Origin: Modestobacter altitudinis
GTDB lineage: Bacteria > Actinomycetota > Actinomycetes > Mycobacteriales > Geodermatophilaceae
Length of the DNA stretch: 64,000 nucleotides
Direction: 5' to 3'
Assembly (NCBI RefSeq): GCF_005930475.1
Contig: NZ_SJEW01000020.1
Location: forward strand, 1 to 64,000
Numbering within the stretch: position 1 is the stretch's first letter; every line of letters starts with the position of its first letter. This document shows, one piece after another, positions 1-9,087 of the stretch. A program made the translations under genes and the position numbers. A model generated the notes under the pieces. That model made no database searches. It worked only from the letters and a program-made list of their open reading frames with translations, and was not told where the DNA came from.

Positions 1-474
1 GCCGAGGACCACCCCGAGCAGGCCGAGCAGCTTCACGTCCCCGCGGCCCAGGGCCGCCGGGGACGCCACCCGCGCCGCGACCCCTGCACCGGCGGCGGCG
101 ACGGCGGCCACCCCGGCGCGCAGCACGGCACCCGCCTCGCCGGTGACGACGGCGTCGGCGAGCAGCGCGACACCGCAACCGATGAGCGCCGGCCAGGTGA
201 CCGGGTCGGGCAACCGGTGCCGGCGCAGGTCGACGTCGGCAAGGACGAGGGCGGCCGCGCCGAACCAGGCCAGCGCCACCGCCGCCGGGCGGTCGCCGGC
301 CAGTGCCGGCCCGGCAGCGACGAGGACCGCCGCCAGCAGCGACGTGACCGCGACCCGGACCGGCGTCGGCCGGGCCGCCGGGTCGCGCTCGGCGAGCCGC
401 ACGGTGGTGACGGCCAGCCACGGGCCGAACAGCAGGCCCACGACCGCACCGGCGAGCGTCAGCGCGCTGGGCAC
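1..474 (-). CDS. Prepilin peptidase, A24 family (3' end cut by window edge)
   Basis: Reading the minus strand from a GTG at 474 gives an uninterrupted frame running off the window edge. It encodes a very hydrophobic, Ala/Leu/Val-rich membrane protein. Two conserved aspartate regions of type IV prepilin (A24) peptidases are visible: ADVDLRRHRLPD about a third of the way in, and GRGDVKLLGLLG near the edge. Such enzymes cleave prepilin leader peptides at the cytoplasmic face. The start lies 7 bp after the aroE stop, so the two genes are probably co-transcribed. The short form, with no N-terminal methylase domain, is common in actinobacteria. The C-terminus is outside the window. Confidence 0.8.
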   Translation of the reverse strand, partial: MPSALTLAGAVVGLLFGPWLAVTTVRLAERDPAARPTPVRVAVTSLLAAVLVAAGPALAGDRPAAVALAWFGAAALVLADVDLRRHRLPDPVTWPALIGCGVALLADAVVTGEAGAVLRAGVAAVAAAGAGVAARVASPAALGRGDVKLLGLLGVVLG

Positions 475-481
475 CGGCCGG

Positions 482-1330
482 TCAGGCGCCCAGCGCGGCG
501 CGCATCGCCGCGATCGGCGCGGGCTGCCCGGTCATCAGCTCCACCTGGGCGGTCGCCTGCCAGAACAGGACCTCGATGCCGCTGATGGCATGGCCGCCGG
601 CCAGGTCGACCCGCTGCGCCAACGGGGTGGGCCAGCCGGCGTAGAGGACGTCGAGCACCGTCTGGCGGGGTCGCCAGTCGAGGTCGGCGACGTCCGCCTG
701 CCCGTCGGCGGGCACCGTGCTCACCACCACGGGCGCGGCCACCGAGGTGGTGGCGTCCAGCCGCTGCACCTCCGCGGTCACGTCCAGCATCTCCAGGACC
801 CGCAGCAGCTCGGTGGCGCGGGCCGGCTCCCGGACGACGACGTCGACCTGGCGGGCGCCCAGGGAGGCCAGCGCGACGGCCGCGGCCACCGCCGTCCCGC
901 CCGCGCCGAGGACGGCCGCGTGCTCCACCTGCTCGACCCCGCCACCCTGCAGCGCGGTGCCGACCCCGAGGACGTCGGTGTTCTCCGCCCGCCAGCCCCC
1001 GGCCTCCGTGCGCACCAGGGTGTTCGCCGCGCGCAGCAGGCGCGGGAGGGCGTCGACCTCGTCGGCGAGCTCGACCGCCGCCCGCTTGCACGGCATGGTC
1101 ACGGAGAAGCCCCGCCACTCCGGGCCGAGGCCGGCCAGCAGCACGGGCAGGTCCTCAGCGCCGACGTCCAGCGCGTCGTAGGTCCAGTCGTCGAGTCCCA
1201 GGGCCGCGTACGCCGCCCGGTGCAGCAGCGGGGACAGCGAGTGGCCGACGGGCCGGCCGAGGACTGCTGCCCTCAGGACCGGCCCGTCCGCGTGTCGGGA
1301 GCTCAATTCCCCGGGTTGTCCTGCAGCCAC
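482..1330 (-). CDS. aroE: Shikimate dehydrogenase
   Basis: AroE reduces 3-dehydroshikimate to shikimate with NADPH in aromatic amino acid synthesis. The 282-aa protein shows the substrate-binding GHSLSP motif near residue 30, SVTMPCK carrying the catalytic lysine, the ENTD motif, and a Rossmann glycine-rich LGAGGTA stretch. Length fits the family. The listed ATG overlaps the mltG stop by 28 bp. A TTG at 1306 that overlaps the mltG TGA directly is an alternative start and would remove eight non-conserved residues. The gene sits between mltG and a prepilin peptidase, an order also found in mycobacteria. Confidence 0.93.
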   Translation of the reverse strand: MAAGQPGELSSRHADGPVLRAAVLGRPVGHSLSPLLHRAAYAALGLDDWTYDALDVGAEDLPVLLAGLGPEWRGFSVTMPCKRAAVELADEVDALPRLLRAANTLVRTEAGGWRAENTDVLGVGTALQGGGVEQVEHAAVLGAGGTAVAAAVALASLGARQVDVVVREPARATELLRVLEMLDVTAEVQRLDATTSVAAPVVVSTVPADGQADVADLDWRPRQTVLDVLYAGWPTPLAQRVDLAGGHAISGIEVLFWQATAQVELMTGQPAPIAAMRAALGA

Positions 1331-3357
1331 TGCTGGAACAGCAGCACGTTCTGCTGGTGCTCATCGGCGGTGACCGCGAACCGGGTCTCCCCGGTGTCGG
1401 GGTCCACCACGACGAAGAAGCGCCAGTCGCCGGGGGTCGGGTCGAGCACCGCTCGCAGCGCCTCCTGCCCGGGGTTGCTGATGGCGCCCGGCGGCAGGCC
1501 GGAGTGCGCGTAGGTGTTGTACGGCGAGGGGTTGGCCCGGTCCTCGCTCGTGGTGGTGATGCCGCTCTTGCCGTTGGCGTAGTTCACCGTGGTGTCCAGC
1601 TGCAGCGGCATGCCGTCGGCCAGCCGGTTGTCCAGCACCCTGGCGACCTTCCCCATGTCCTCGGTGCTGCCGGCCTCGGCCTGCACGATGCTGGCCTCGG
1701 TCACCAGGCCCAGCCGCTGGTCCTCGGGGACCTGCAGCTCGTCCAGCACGGCCACCGTGCCGGCCACCATGTCCGTGAGGATCCCGACCGCGGTGTCGCC
1801 GGGCTCGATGTCGTAGGTGGCGGGGAACAGGAAGCCCTCGAGCAGCCCGTTGGCATACGCCGGCAGCCCGAGCGCCGCCGGGTCGGCGGCAGCGGCCTCC
1901 AGGTCGGCCAGTGGGATGCCGGTCTGGTCGGCGAGCCTCTGCAGCACCTGGGTCACGGTGAGGCCCTCGGGCAGGGTCACCCGGGTGACCTGCCGGGACG
2001 CCGGGTCGAGCAGCAGGTCCAGCGCCGCCTCGCCCGACATCTGCGAGCGCAGCGTGTAGACCCCGGGCTGGATGCCGGTCGCCGCCGGGTTGGCGCTCGC
2101 CGCGTCCTCGAAGGGGTCGGCGGACGCGATGACGCCCGCGCTCACCAGCGTGCCGGCGATGGCGCGCAGCGAGTCACCGTCGTTCACCCGGACGTCGACG
2201 GTGCCGGTCCCGGTGCCGGTGTAGTCCTCGGCGACCGGGTTGATCGTGCTCCACAGCTGCTTGCCGCCGATCCCGATCCCGACGACCAGCGCGGCCAGGA
2301 CGATCAGCGACAGCACGATGGTGATCGGCCGCCGGCGCTTGCGCGGCCGGTCCGAGCCATCGCCGCCGCGACCTCCACGGCGGCCGCCACCGCCGCCCAG
2401 CAGGTGGTCGTCGAGGTCGGCGTCGTCGTGGTGGTCGTCGAGCGGGCCGTGGTGGTCGTCGTCGGTGACGAGCTCCAGCCCACCGGTCTCGTCGAAGACA
2501 GTGGCCGGACCGGCCAGCTCGTACGGGTGCTCGTCGGGCTGCGGCCCGACGTCGTCGCCGTCGTCGGGTTCCGTGCCCCGGTGCCGGGACGCCGGGGCGA
2601 GCCACGTGCCGGTGTCGCCGTCCCAGTCGGTAGGGTGCATCTCGGTCGCGGGCTCGTCGGCCGGCGCCGCGGTGCGGGGCTCGGCGGTGACGAGCGAGGC
2701 CAGCGAGCCGCGACCGGCCGGCTGCGGGGCGTCGAGCACCGGCCGGCTGTTCGCGGAGAGCCAGCCGGGGTCGGTCTCGGCGTCGGCGAACCGGTCGGCG
2801 GCGACCCGGTCGGCGATCGTCGGCTCGGTGGCTGCCCGGGGTGCGGGGGCCGACCGGCGGTCGGACCCGGGAGAGCGGCCCGGGCGCTGGTCGGTGTCGG
2901 CCTTCGGCACGGCCGGTGCGACGGCCAGCATCTCCGTGGTGCGGGGCGCCGTCTCGGCGGCGGCGCTCGCGGCCGTCATGTCGTCCCAGGACCACGACTT
3001 GGGCCCGGAGGCCCCGGCGGGGCGACGGGTACCTTCGGTCGGGTCGATGCCGAAGGCGCTCAGGTCCAGACCGGCGGCGGCCAGGCCGACGTCGGCGATG
3101 CCCCCGGCGGCGAGCCCGGTGATCTCGACGTCGGCGATGTCGACGGGGCCGCGGGGCGAGAGCACCTGCACGCCGGTGGCGTCGGTGTCCGGCGCGGAGC
3201 GGCGGCCGCGGCGGGGACGCATCGTGTCGTCGGCCAGCTGCAGCGTGCTCGCGCCGGCGCTCGTCCAGGCGGCGAGCAGCTCGGAAGCCGGACGGCCGGC
3301 GTCGCCGTCGGGCTGGGAGTGGCGGCCGCGCGGACGCGGCTGGGTCGGGTCCGTCAC
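1303..3357 (-). CDS. mltG: Endolytic murein transglycosylase MltG (YceG-like)
   Basis: MltG cleaves nascent peptidoglycan at the outer face of the membrane and limits glycan chain length. The 684-aa protein has a very long, charged, disordered cytoplasmic N-terminus (residues 1-340), then a basic stop-transfer run and one membrane segment at about 344-366. A LysM-like region and the YceG catalytic domain follow. The catalytic glutamate lies in the EASIVQAEAG motif, and NTYAHSGLPPGAISNPG is a typical family signature. The E. coli enzyme is about 340 aa, so the N-terminal half is an actinobacterial-type extension containing a His/Asp-rich stretch near residues 300-318. The start overlaps the ruvX stop (ATGA). 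Confidence 0.93.
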   Translation of the reverse strand: MTDPTQPRPRGRHSQPDGDAGRPASELLAAWTSAGASTLQLADDTMRPRRGRRSAPDTDATGVQVLSPRGPVDIADVEITGLAAGGIADVGLAAAGLDLSAFGIDPTEGTRRPAGASGPKSWSWDDMTAASAAAETAPRTTEMLAVAPAVPKADTDQRPGRSPGSDRRSAPAPRAATEPTIADRVAADRFADAETDPGWLSANSRPVLDAPQPAGRGSLASLVTAEPRTAAPADEPATEMHPTDWDGDTGTWLAPASRHRGTEPDDGDDVGPQPDEHPYELAGPATVFDETGGLELVTDDDHHGPLDDHHDDADLDDHLLGGGGGRRGGRGGDGSDRPRKRRRPITIVLSLIVLAALVVGIGIGGKQLWSTINPVAEDYTGTGTGTVDVRVNDGDSLRAIAGTLVSAGVIASADPFEDAASANPAATGIQPGVYTLRSQMSGEAALDLLLDPASRQVTRVTLPEGLTVTQVLQRLADQTGIPLADLEAAAADPAALGLPAYANGLLEGFLFPATYDIEPGDTAVGILTDMVAGTVAVLDELQVPEDQRLGLVTEASIVQAEAGSTEDMGKVARVLDNRLADGMPLQLDTTVNYANGKSGITTTSEDRANPSPYNTYAHSGLPPGAISNPGQEALRAVLDPTPGDWRFFVVVDPDTGETRFAVTADEHQQNVLLFQQWLQDNPGN

Positions 3358-3845
3358 GAGTGGCGCCCCCTGGTCTCAGGGCCAGTGCGAGGTCGCCCGT
3401 CGAGATGGCTCTGCAGGATGACCACGGCGGCCGCCTGGTCGATCACCGGGCGCTGCCGGCGGGCGGAGATGCCTCCGGCGCGCAGATGACTCGCAGCGGT
3501 CACGGTGGAGAGCCTTTCGTCGACGAGGTGCACCGGGACGTCCCCGATGCGACTGGCCAGGGATGCAGCGTATGCACTGGCATCTTGTGCCGAGGCGCCC
3601 GACGCTCCGGACAGATGTCTCGGCAGACCCACAACCACCTCGACCACCTCGTGTGTCACAACCAGCCCAGCGAGATGGTCGAGATCGCTCTGGTCCTTGG
3701 CTCGCCGGAGCGTCTCCAGCGGGCTGGCGAGGGTGCCGGTGGCGTCCGAGAGGGCCACTCCGACGCGCACGGTCCCCACGTCGACGCCCAGTCTCCTCCC
3801 TGGCGACCGGACCGGCCCGCCGTCGTCAGCGGCCATGCCGGCCAC
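3354..3845 (-). CDS. ruvX: Putative pre-16S rRNA nuclease RuvX/YqgF
   Basis: The 163-aa protein has the RNase H-like YqgF fold, with LGVDVGTVRVGVALSD at the start holding the first metal-binding aspartate, VVGLPRHLSG in the middle, and VDERLST supplying the acidic site. The family removes the 5' extension of 16S rRNA. It overlaps the upstream proline-rich ORF by 20 bp and the downstream mltG start by 4 bp, so translation of the three is probably coupled. Two ATG codons (M1 and M4) are possible starts; the ORF track longest form is used. The alaS-ruvX-mltG-aroE order is conserved in actinobacteria. Confidence 0.92.
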   Translation of the reverse strand: MAGMAADDGGPVRSPGRRLGVDVGTVRVGVALSDATGTLASPLETLRRAKDQSDLDHLAGLVVTHEVVEVVVGLPRHLSGASGASAQDASAYAASLASRIGDVPVHLVDERLSTVTAASHLRAGGISARRQRPVIDQAAAVVILQSHLDGRPRTGPETRGRHS

Positions 3846-4149
3846 CGCCGTCGGTGTCGGGCTCGGGCCGGACGGGCCGGGGAGGGACGGGCCGGGGACG
3901 GCCGGGCACCCGCGGCGGGTAGCCGCCGAGGTCGAGCTGCCCCGTCTGGGGGTCCAGCGCCGGGGCGCCCTGCCGGTCGAGCGGGGGCAGCGGGAACGGC
4001 ACCCGCTCGGTGGCGTGCTGCCCGGCGGGTGCCTCCTCCTCGGCGGGGGCGTCCGACGGCACCGGACGCGGCGGCACGGGTGGCCGCAGCATCTGCGGGA
4101 CCGGCTCTGCCGCCGGGTCCCCGTCCGGTCCGTCGGGCGCGTTCCTCAC
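3826..4149 (-). CDS. Proline-rich hypothetical protein between alaS and ruvX
   Basis: A 107-aa ORF rich in proline, arginine and aspartate, with no recognisable fold, membrane segment or signal peptide. It looks like an intrinsically disordered protein. I accept it as a gene because its ATG overlaps the alaS stop by 4 bp (ATGA) and its end overlaps the ruvX start by 20 bp, an arrangement typical of translational coupling inside an operon. A short central stretch, LDPQTGQLDLGGYPPR, is the least repetitive part and the most likely conserved segment. Function is unknown. Confidence 0.65.
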   Translation of the reverse strand: MRNAPDGPDGDPAAEPVPQMLRPPVPPRPVPSDAPAEEEAPAGQHATERVPFPLPPLDRQGAPALDPQTGQLDLGGYPPRVPGRPRPVPPRPVRPEPDTDGGGRHGR

Positions 4150-6827
4150 GAAGTGGCCGCTCCGATCGTCTGCTCGACGGCCGCGAGGGCCGCCGGGATG
4201 CCCGCCGGATCGGTCCCGCCGCCCTGGGCGAGGTCCGGCTTCCCGCCCCCCTTGCCACCCAGGTGACCTGTGGCGAGCGTGATCAACCGGCCGGCCGCGA
4301 GCCCTCGGCCCACGGCGGCGGGGTTCAGCGCCGCGACCACCGCCACCTTGCCGTCGACCGCCGACGCCAGGACCACCGCTGCGGGCTCGTCACCCAGTCG
4401 TCCGCGCACGTCCAGCGCCAGGCTGCGCAGGTCGCCGCCGGACAGGCCGGCCGGCGCCCCGGTGACGACGGCGACCCCGCCCCGGTCCGTGGCGGAGGCG
4501 GCCAGGTCTCCGGCAGCGGCCAGCGTCTGCTGCCCGCGGAGCGCGGCCAGCTCGCGGTCGGCGTCCCGGAGCCGGTCGAGCATGCCGTTCACCCGGTCCA
4601 CGATGCCGTCCTGCGGGGTCTTCAGCAGGTCGGCGAGCTGACGGACCAGGTCGCGCTCCCGGGCCAGGTAGCGGAACCCCTCCAGCCCGACGGACGCCTC
4701 GACCCGGCGCGCGCCGGAGCCCACCGAGCTCTCGCCGGTGAGCGCCAGGGTGCCGATCTGGGCGCTGCCCCGCACGTGGGTGCCACCGCACAGCTCCCGG
4801 GACCACTCGCCACCGATCTCGACGACCCGGACCTGCTCACCGTAGGTCTCGCCGAACAGCGCGATCGCGCCGAACTCGCGGGCCTCGGGCAGCGTCATGT
4901 ACAGCGCGCGGACACCGTGGTCGGCGCGGACAGCCGCGTTGGCGACGTCCTCGACGTCGATGCGCTGCTGCGCCGACAGCGCGCCCTGCCAGGCGAAGTC
5001 CAGGCGCAGGTAGCCGGGCCGGTTGTAGGAGCCGGACTGCAGCGCCTGCGGGCCGAGCACCTGGCGCAGCGCGGCGTGCAGCACGTGCGTGCCCGAGTGC
5101 GCCTGGCAGGCCGACAGCCGCCACTCGCGGTCGACCTGCGCGGTCAGCTCGGTGCCGGCCCGGAGCTCGCCCTCGAGCACCCGCACCTGGTGGGCGACCA
5201 GGCCCTTGACCGGGCGCTGGACGTCGATGACCTCGGCCCGGCCGCCGTCCCAGGTCAGCTCGCCGGCGTCGGCGACCTGGCCACCGGACTCGGCGTAGAA
5301 CGGCGTCCGGTCCAGCACCACGCGGGTGAGCGAGCCGGGCCCGACGACCGGGTCGCCGTCGTCGGAGGTGGCGTCGTCGCCCTCGTCGACGACGCCGAGC
5401 ACCCGGGACTCGGTGTGCAGCGTGTCGTAGGCGCGCCAGTCGGTGGGCCCGAACTCCGCCAGCAGCCGGCGGTAGGCCAGCACGTCGACCGCCCCGGTGC
5501 GCTTGGCCCGGGCGTCGGCGCGGGCCCGGTCGCGCTGCTCCTTCATCAGGGCCCGGAAGCCCTCCTCGTCGACGGTGACACCCTGCTCGGCGGCCATCTC
5601 GAGGGTGACGTCGATCGGGAAGCCGTACGTGTCGTGCAGGCTGAACGCCTGGGTGCCCGACAGCGCCGGGGTGCCCGCGGCCCGGGCCTGGCTCACCGCG
5701 GTGTCGAACAGCGCCGTCCCGGCGACGAGGGTGCGCCGGAACGCCTCCTCCTCGGCGTAGGCGATGCCGGAGATCCGGGCGAAGTCGGACGCGACCTCGG
5801 GGTAGCTGGCGCTCATCGCGCCGCGGGAGACCGGGAGCAGCTCGGGCAGGGTCGCCGCGTCGACGCCGAGGAGCTTCATCGACCGGACGGCGCGGCGCAG
5901 CAGCCGGCGCAGGATGTAGCCGCGCCCCTCGTTGCCGGGGGTGACCCCGTCGGCGATGAGCATCAGCCCGCTGCGCACGTGGTCGGCCACCACCCGCAGC
6001 CGGACGTCGGACTCGTGGTCGGCGCCGTAGCGCAGGCCGGCCAGCTCGGCGGCCCGGTGCAGCACCGGGGCTACCTCGTCGATCTCGTACATGTTGTCGA
6101 CGCCCTGCAGCAGGAAGGCCACCCGCTCCAGGCCCATGCCGGTGTCGATGTTCTTCTTCGGCAGCTCGCCGAGGATCGGGAACTCCTTGCCCTCCCCGGG
6201 CCCCCGCTCGTACTGCATGAAGACCAGGTTCCAGATCTCCAGGTACCGGTCGCCGGTCGGGTCGACCTCGGGCCCCCCGCCGGGGCCGTACTCCGGCCCG
6301 CGGTCGTAGTGGATCTCCGAGCACGGGCCGGCCGGCCCGGCGGCACCGGTCGACCAGTAGTTGTCGTCCTTGCCGCGGCGCTGGATCCGCTCGGCCGGGA
6401 CGTGGGCCCGCCAGGCGTCGAACGCCTCGTCGTCGTCCAGGTAGACCGTCGGCCAGATCCGCTCGGGGTCCAGGCCCAGGCCGCCGTCCTCGACGCGGCC
6501 GGTGACCAGCTCCCAGGCGAAGCCGATGGCCTCGGCCTTGAAGTAGTCGCCGAAGCTGAAGTTGCCGTTCATCTGGAAGAACGTGCCGTGCCGGGTGGTC
6601 TTGCCCACCTCCTCGATGTCGAGGGTGCGGACGCACTTCTGCACGCTGGTGGCCCGCGGGAACGGGGCGGGCTCCCGGCCGGTCAGGTACGGGATGAACG
6701 GCACCATGCCGGCGACGGTGAACAGCAGCGAGGGGTCGGGCGACACCAGCGAGGCGCTGGGCACCACGGTGTGACCGCGCTTCTCGAAGTGCTCGAGGAA
6801 GCGGCGGCGGATCTCGGCGGTCTGCAT
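4146..6827 (-). CDS. alaS: Alanine--tRNA ligase
   Basis: AlaRS charges tRNA-Ala. The 893-aa protein matches full-length bacterial AlaRS: the N-terminal class II catalytic core begins MQTAEIRRRFLEHFEKRGH, the editing domain carries the zinc-binding HSGTHVLHAALR (HxxxH) and CGGTHV motifs, and a C-terminal DHHA1-type C-Ala domain with the glycine-rich GGKGGGKPDLAQGGG motif closes the protein. No residues appear to be missing. It is followed at its 3' end by overlapping small ORF, ruvX and mltG genes. Upstream on the same strand, about 60 bp away, lie two small DUF proteins. Confidence 0.97.
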   Translation of the reverse strand: MQTAEIRRRFLEHFEKRGHTVVPSASLVSPDPSLLFTVAGMVPFIPYLTGREPAPFPRATSVQKCVRTLDIEEVGKTTRHGTFFQMNGNFSFGDYFKAEAIGFAWELVTGRVEDGGLGLDPERIWPTVYLDDDEAFDAWRAHVPAERIQRRGKDDNYWSTGAAGPAGPCSEIHYDRGPEYGPGGGPEVDPTGDRYLEIWNLVFMQYERGPGEGKEFPILGELPKKNIDTGMGLERVAFLLQGVDNMYEIDEVAPVLHRAAELAGLRYGADHESDVRLRVVADHVRSGLMLIADGVTPGNEGRGYILRRLLRRAVRSMKLLGVDAATLPELLPVSRGAMSASYPEVASDFARISGIAYAEEEAFRRTLVAGTALFDTAVSQARAAGTPALSGTQAFSLHDTYGFPIDVTLEMAAEQGVTVDEEGFRALMKEQRDRARADARAKRTGAVDVLAYRRLLAEFGPTDWRAYDTLHTESRVLGVVDEGDDATSDDGDPVVGPGSLTRVVLDRTPFYAESGGQVADAGELTWDGGRAEVIDVQRPVKGLVAHQVRVLEGELRAGTELTAQVDREWRLSACQAHSGTHVLHAALRQVLGPQALQSGSYNRPGYLRLDFAWQGALSAQQRIDVEDVANAAVRADHGVRALYMTLPEAREFGAIALFGETYGEQVRVVEIGGEWSRELCGGTHVRGSAQIGTLALTGESSVGSGARRVEASVGLEGFRYLARERDLVRQLADLLKTPQDGIVDRVNGMLDRLRDADRELAALRGQQTLAAAGDLAASATDRGGVAVVTGAPAGLSGGDLRSLALDVRGRLGDEPAAVVLASAVDGKVAVVAALNPAAVGRGLAAGRLITLATGHLGGKGGGKPDLAQGGGTDPAGIPAALAAVEQTIGAATS

Positions 6828-6887
6828 GCGGGGTCTCGGTCCTTCAGCGAGCGAGGTGGCCGGCGGGACGCCGACCAGGGAGGAGGG

Positions 6888-7172
6888 TCAGTTGTCCGCT
6901 GCGTGTGCGCCGCGCCGCGGCAGCTCGACCTGGCTGCGGTCGGGCAGCGGCGCGTCCAGCCCGGTGCCGGCCCGCAGCTCGTCCTCCCGGGCCGCTGCGG
7001 CCGCCCGCACGTCGGCCCCGAAGTCACCGATCGCCTCGGCCAGGTCGCGCAGGCCGTCGGCCAACTGGCCGGCGATGCCCTGCGGGGTGAGCTTCTCCGC
7101 GGCCCGGGACAGCCGGCGGACGACGAGGGCGCCGATCGTGACGCCCATGGCCAGCCAGAACAGCCGGCGCAT
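6888..7172 (-). CDS. DUF6167 family small membrane protein
   Basis: A 94-aa protein starting MRRLFWLAMGVTIGALVVRR, a single N-terminal membrane anchor, followed by an amphipathic charged helix (LADGLRDLAEAIGDFGADVR) likely to form a coiled coil. I recognise this as the actinobacterial DUF6167 family, found next to alaS. Its ATG overlaps the stop of the DUF948 gene by one base, so the pair is probably co-translated. The function is not known; the topology suggests a membrane-tethered scaffold. Confidence 0.8.
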   Translation of the reverse strand: MRRLFWLAMGVTIGALVVRRLSRAAEKLTPQGIAGQLADGLRDLAEAIGDFGADVRAAAAAREDELRAGTGLDAPLPDRSQVELPRRGAHAADN

Positions 7173-7597
7173 CAGTCGGCCCGCCGCGAGGCGCGCCGCG
7201 CCCGCCGCTCGTCCTTGGACGACCGCTGCGCGTCGGCCAGGGCCTGGCCCTCACGCTTCTTGCGCGCCGCGCTGCGCACGCCGTAGCTGAACGCGGCGAC
7301 CTTGATCAGCGGGCTGCCGAGCGTGGCTGCGAAGACGCTGGTGAGCGCGGCGACGTTGCTGGACACGTTGGCCGCGTTGCCGGTGATGTCGTCGACGCGC
7401 TCGAGGTTGGCGTTGACGTGGGTGACCGTCGTCGACGCCTGGCTGAGGATCGGCTGGCTCTGCTCCCGGACCTGGCGGATGGTCAGCGTGGTCTCGTCCA
7501 AGGTGCGCCCGAGCTTCAGCAACGGCACCGCCAACAGGAGGACCAGCACCACCACGGCAAGGGCTGCGACCAACCCCGCCCACTCTCCTGCGGACAC
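7172..7597 (-). CDS. DUF948 domain membrane protein
   Basis: A 141-aa protein with an N-terminal membrane helix (LVAALAVVVLVLLLAVPLLKLG) and a following coiled-coil-like region rich in Thr, Val and Asn that matches the DUF948 pattern. The tail is strongly basic (RRARRASRRAD). I chose the GTG at 7597 because a GAGGGAG ribosome-binding site precedes it and the membrane helix begins a few residues later; a longer frame to 7681 adds a low-complexity head. Family members in Gram-positives are general-stress-like proteins of unknown function. Confidence 0.8.
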   Translation of the reverse strand: MSAGEWAGLVAALAVVVLVLLLAVPLLKLGRTLDETTLTIRQVREQSQPILSQASTTVTHVNANLERVDDITGNAANVSSNVAALTSVFAATLGSPLIKVAAFSYGVRSAARKKREGQALADAQRSSKDERRARRASRRAD

Positions 7598-7728
7598 GCG
7601 TGCACTCCCTCGGGTCTCGACTCTCGTCGACGTCTCGGATGGTCCTGTTCCCGGCCGTCGTGCCTGCCGGTGGGGCAACACTAGCCGCGGGGGCCGACGG
7701 TCGTCGTCGCCTTCGCCGTCGACGGGCC

Positions 7729-9087
7729 TCAGCCGCGGCGGCGGACGATCGCCCGGAGCTTGGCCAGCCGGGTCGAGATCGCCGCCTCGACGCCGCGGTT
7801 GGTCGGCCGGTAGTAGTCGCGGCCGACCAGGGCGTCGGGCGGGTACTGCTGCGGGACGACGCCGTCGGGGTGGTCGTGCGGGTAGACGTAGGTCTTGCCG
7901 TGGCCGAGCGCCTTGGCCCCGGAGTAGTGCGCGTCGCGCAGCCCCGCCGGCACCGGGCCGGCCAGGCCGGCCCGCACGTCGGCCACCGACTCGCCCATCG
8001 CCGTGGTGACCGCGTTCGACTTCGGCGCCGTGGCCAGGTGGACGACGGCGTGCGCGAGCGGGAAGTGCCCCTCGGGCATCCCGATGAAGGCGACCGCGTC
8101 GGCGGCGGCGACCGCGGTGAGCAGCGCGGTCGGGTCGGCCATGCCGATGTCCTCGCTGGCGGAGATCACCAGCCGGCGGGCGATGAAGCGCGGGTCCTCC
8201 CCCGCCTCGACCATCCGGGCCAGGTAGTGCAGCGCCGCGTCGACGTCGCTGCCGCGGATGCTCTTGATCAGGGCACTGGCGATGTCGTAGTGCTGGTCAC
8301 CGGACCGGTCGTAGCGCACCGCCGCCTGGGCGACCGCCGTCTCCAGGGTCTGCAGGTCGATCTCCGTGGCGCCCACCGCCAGCGCGGCACCGGCGCCGGA
8401 CTCCAGCGCGGTGAGGGCCTTGCGCCCGTCGCCGCCGGCGACCCGGACCAGGTGCTCCTCGGCCTCCGCGCTCAGCGTCACCGCGCCGGCCAGCCCGCGG
8501 TCGCTGGTCAGCGCCCGGTGCAGCAGGGTGCGGACGTCCCCGTCGCTCAGCGGCTGCAGCGCCAGCACCAGGCTGCGGGACAGCAGCGGGCTCACCACGG
8601 AGAAGAACGGGTTCTCGGTGGTGGCGGCGATCAGGCTGACGATCCGGTCCTCGACCGCGGACAGCAGCGAGTCCTGCTGGGTCTTGGAGAAGCGGTGCAC
8701 CTCGTCGATGAACAGCACCGTGCGGCGTCCGGCGTGGGTGAGCTCCCGCTTGGCGCTGGCGATGACCGCGCGGACCTCCTTGACCCCGGCGTCCAGGGCG
8801 GAGAGCTGCACGAAGGACCGCTTGGTGGCCAGCGAGATGACGTGGGCCAGCGTGGTCTTCCCGGTGCCGGGCGGGCCGTACAGCACCAGCGACATCGGCT
8901 CGTCGGCCTCGACCAGCCGGCGCAGCGGCGCGCGGGGGCCGAGCAGGTGCTGCTGGCCGACGACCTCGTCCAGCGAGCGCGGGCGCATCCGGACGGCGAG
9001 CGGGGCACCCGGGTCGACGACCGGGCGCGCTGCCTCGTCGTCGGCGAACAACCCCTCGCCGAACAGACCCGCGTCGCCCACGCTCAC
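7729..9087 (-). CDS. rarA: Replication-associated recombination protein A (AAA+ ATPase)
   Basis: RarA (MgsA) is a clamp-loader-like AAA+ ATPase acting at stalled replication forks. The 452-aa protein shows [17 protein letters not shown], Walker [10 protein letters not shown], Walker B FIDEVHR, sensor 1 region [10 protein letters not shown], and a C-terminal tetramerisation region including SEDIGMADP and a KSIRGSD motif. Length is typical. The GTG start overlaps the stop of a small upstream ORF lying in a repeat-containing leader (9084-9232). It diverges from the plus-strand aldo/keto reductase. Confidence 0.95.
   Translation of the reverse strand: MSVGDAGLFGEGLFADDEAARPVVDPGAPLAVRMRPRSLDEVVGQQHLLGPRAPLRRLVEADEPMSLVLYGPPGTGKTTLAHVISLATKRSFVQLSALDAGVKEVRAVIASAKRELTHAGRRTVLFIDEVHRFSKTQQDSLLSAVEDRIVSLIAATTENPFFSVVSPLLSRSLVLALQPLSDGDVRTLLHRALTSDRGLAGAVTLSAEAEEHLVRVAGGDGRKALTALESGAGAALAVGATEIDLQTLETAVAQAAVRYDRSGDQHYDIASALIKSIRGSDVDAALHYLARMVEAGEDPRFIARRLVISASEDIGMADPTALLTAVAAADAVAFIGMPEGHFPLAHAVVHLATAPKSNAVTTAMGESVADVRAGLAGPVPAGLRDAHYSGAKALGHGKTYVYPHDHPDGVVPQQYPPDALVGRDYYRPTNRGVEAAISTRLAKLRAIVRRRG

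Noticed and set aside
3360-7286. 1308-aa plus-strand ORF opposite alaS, ruvX and mltG
   Set aside because: It is the antisense frame of well-identified genes; its composition (Gly/Arg/Val/Gln-rich, no domains) is the usual shadow-ORF pattern of very GC-rich DNA.
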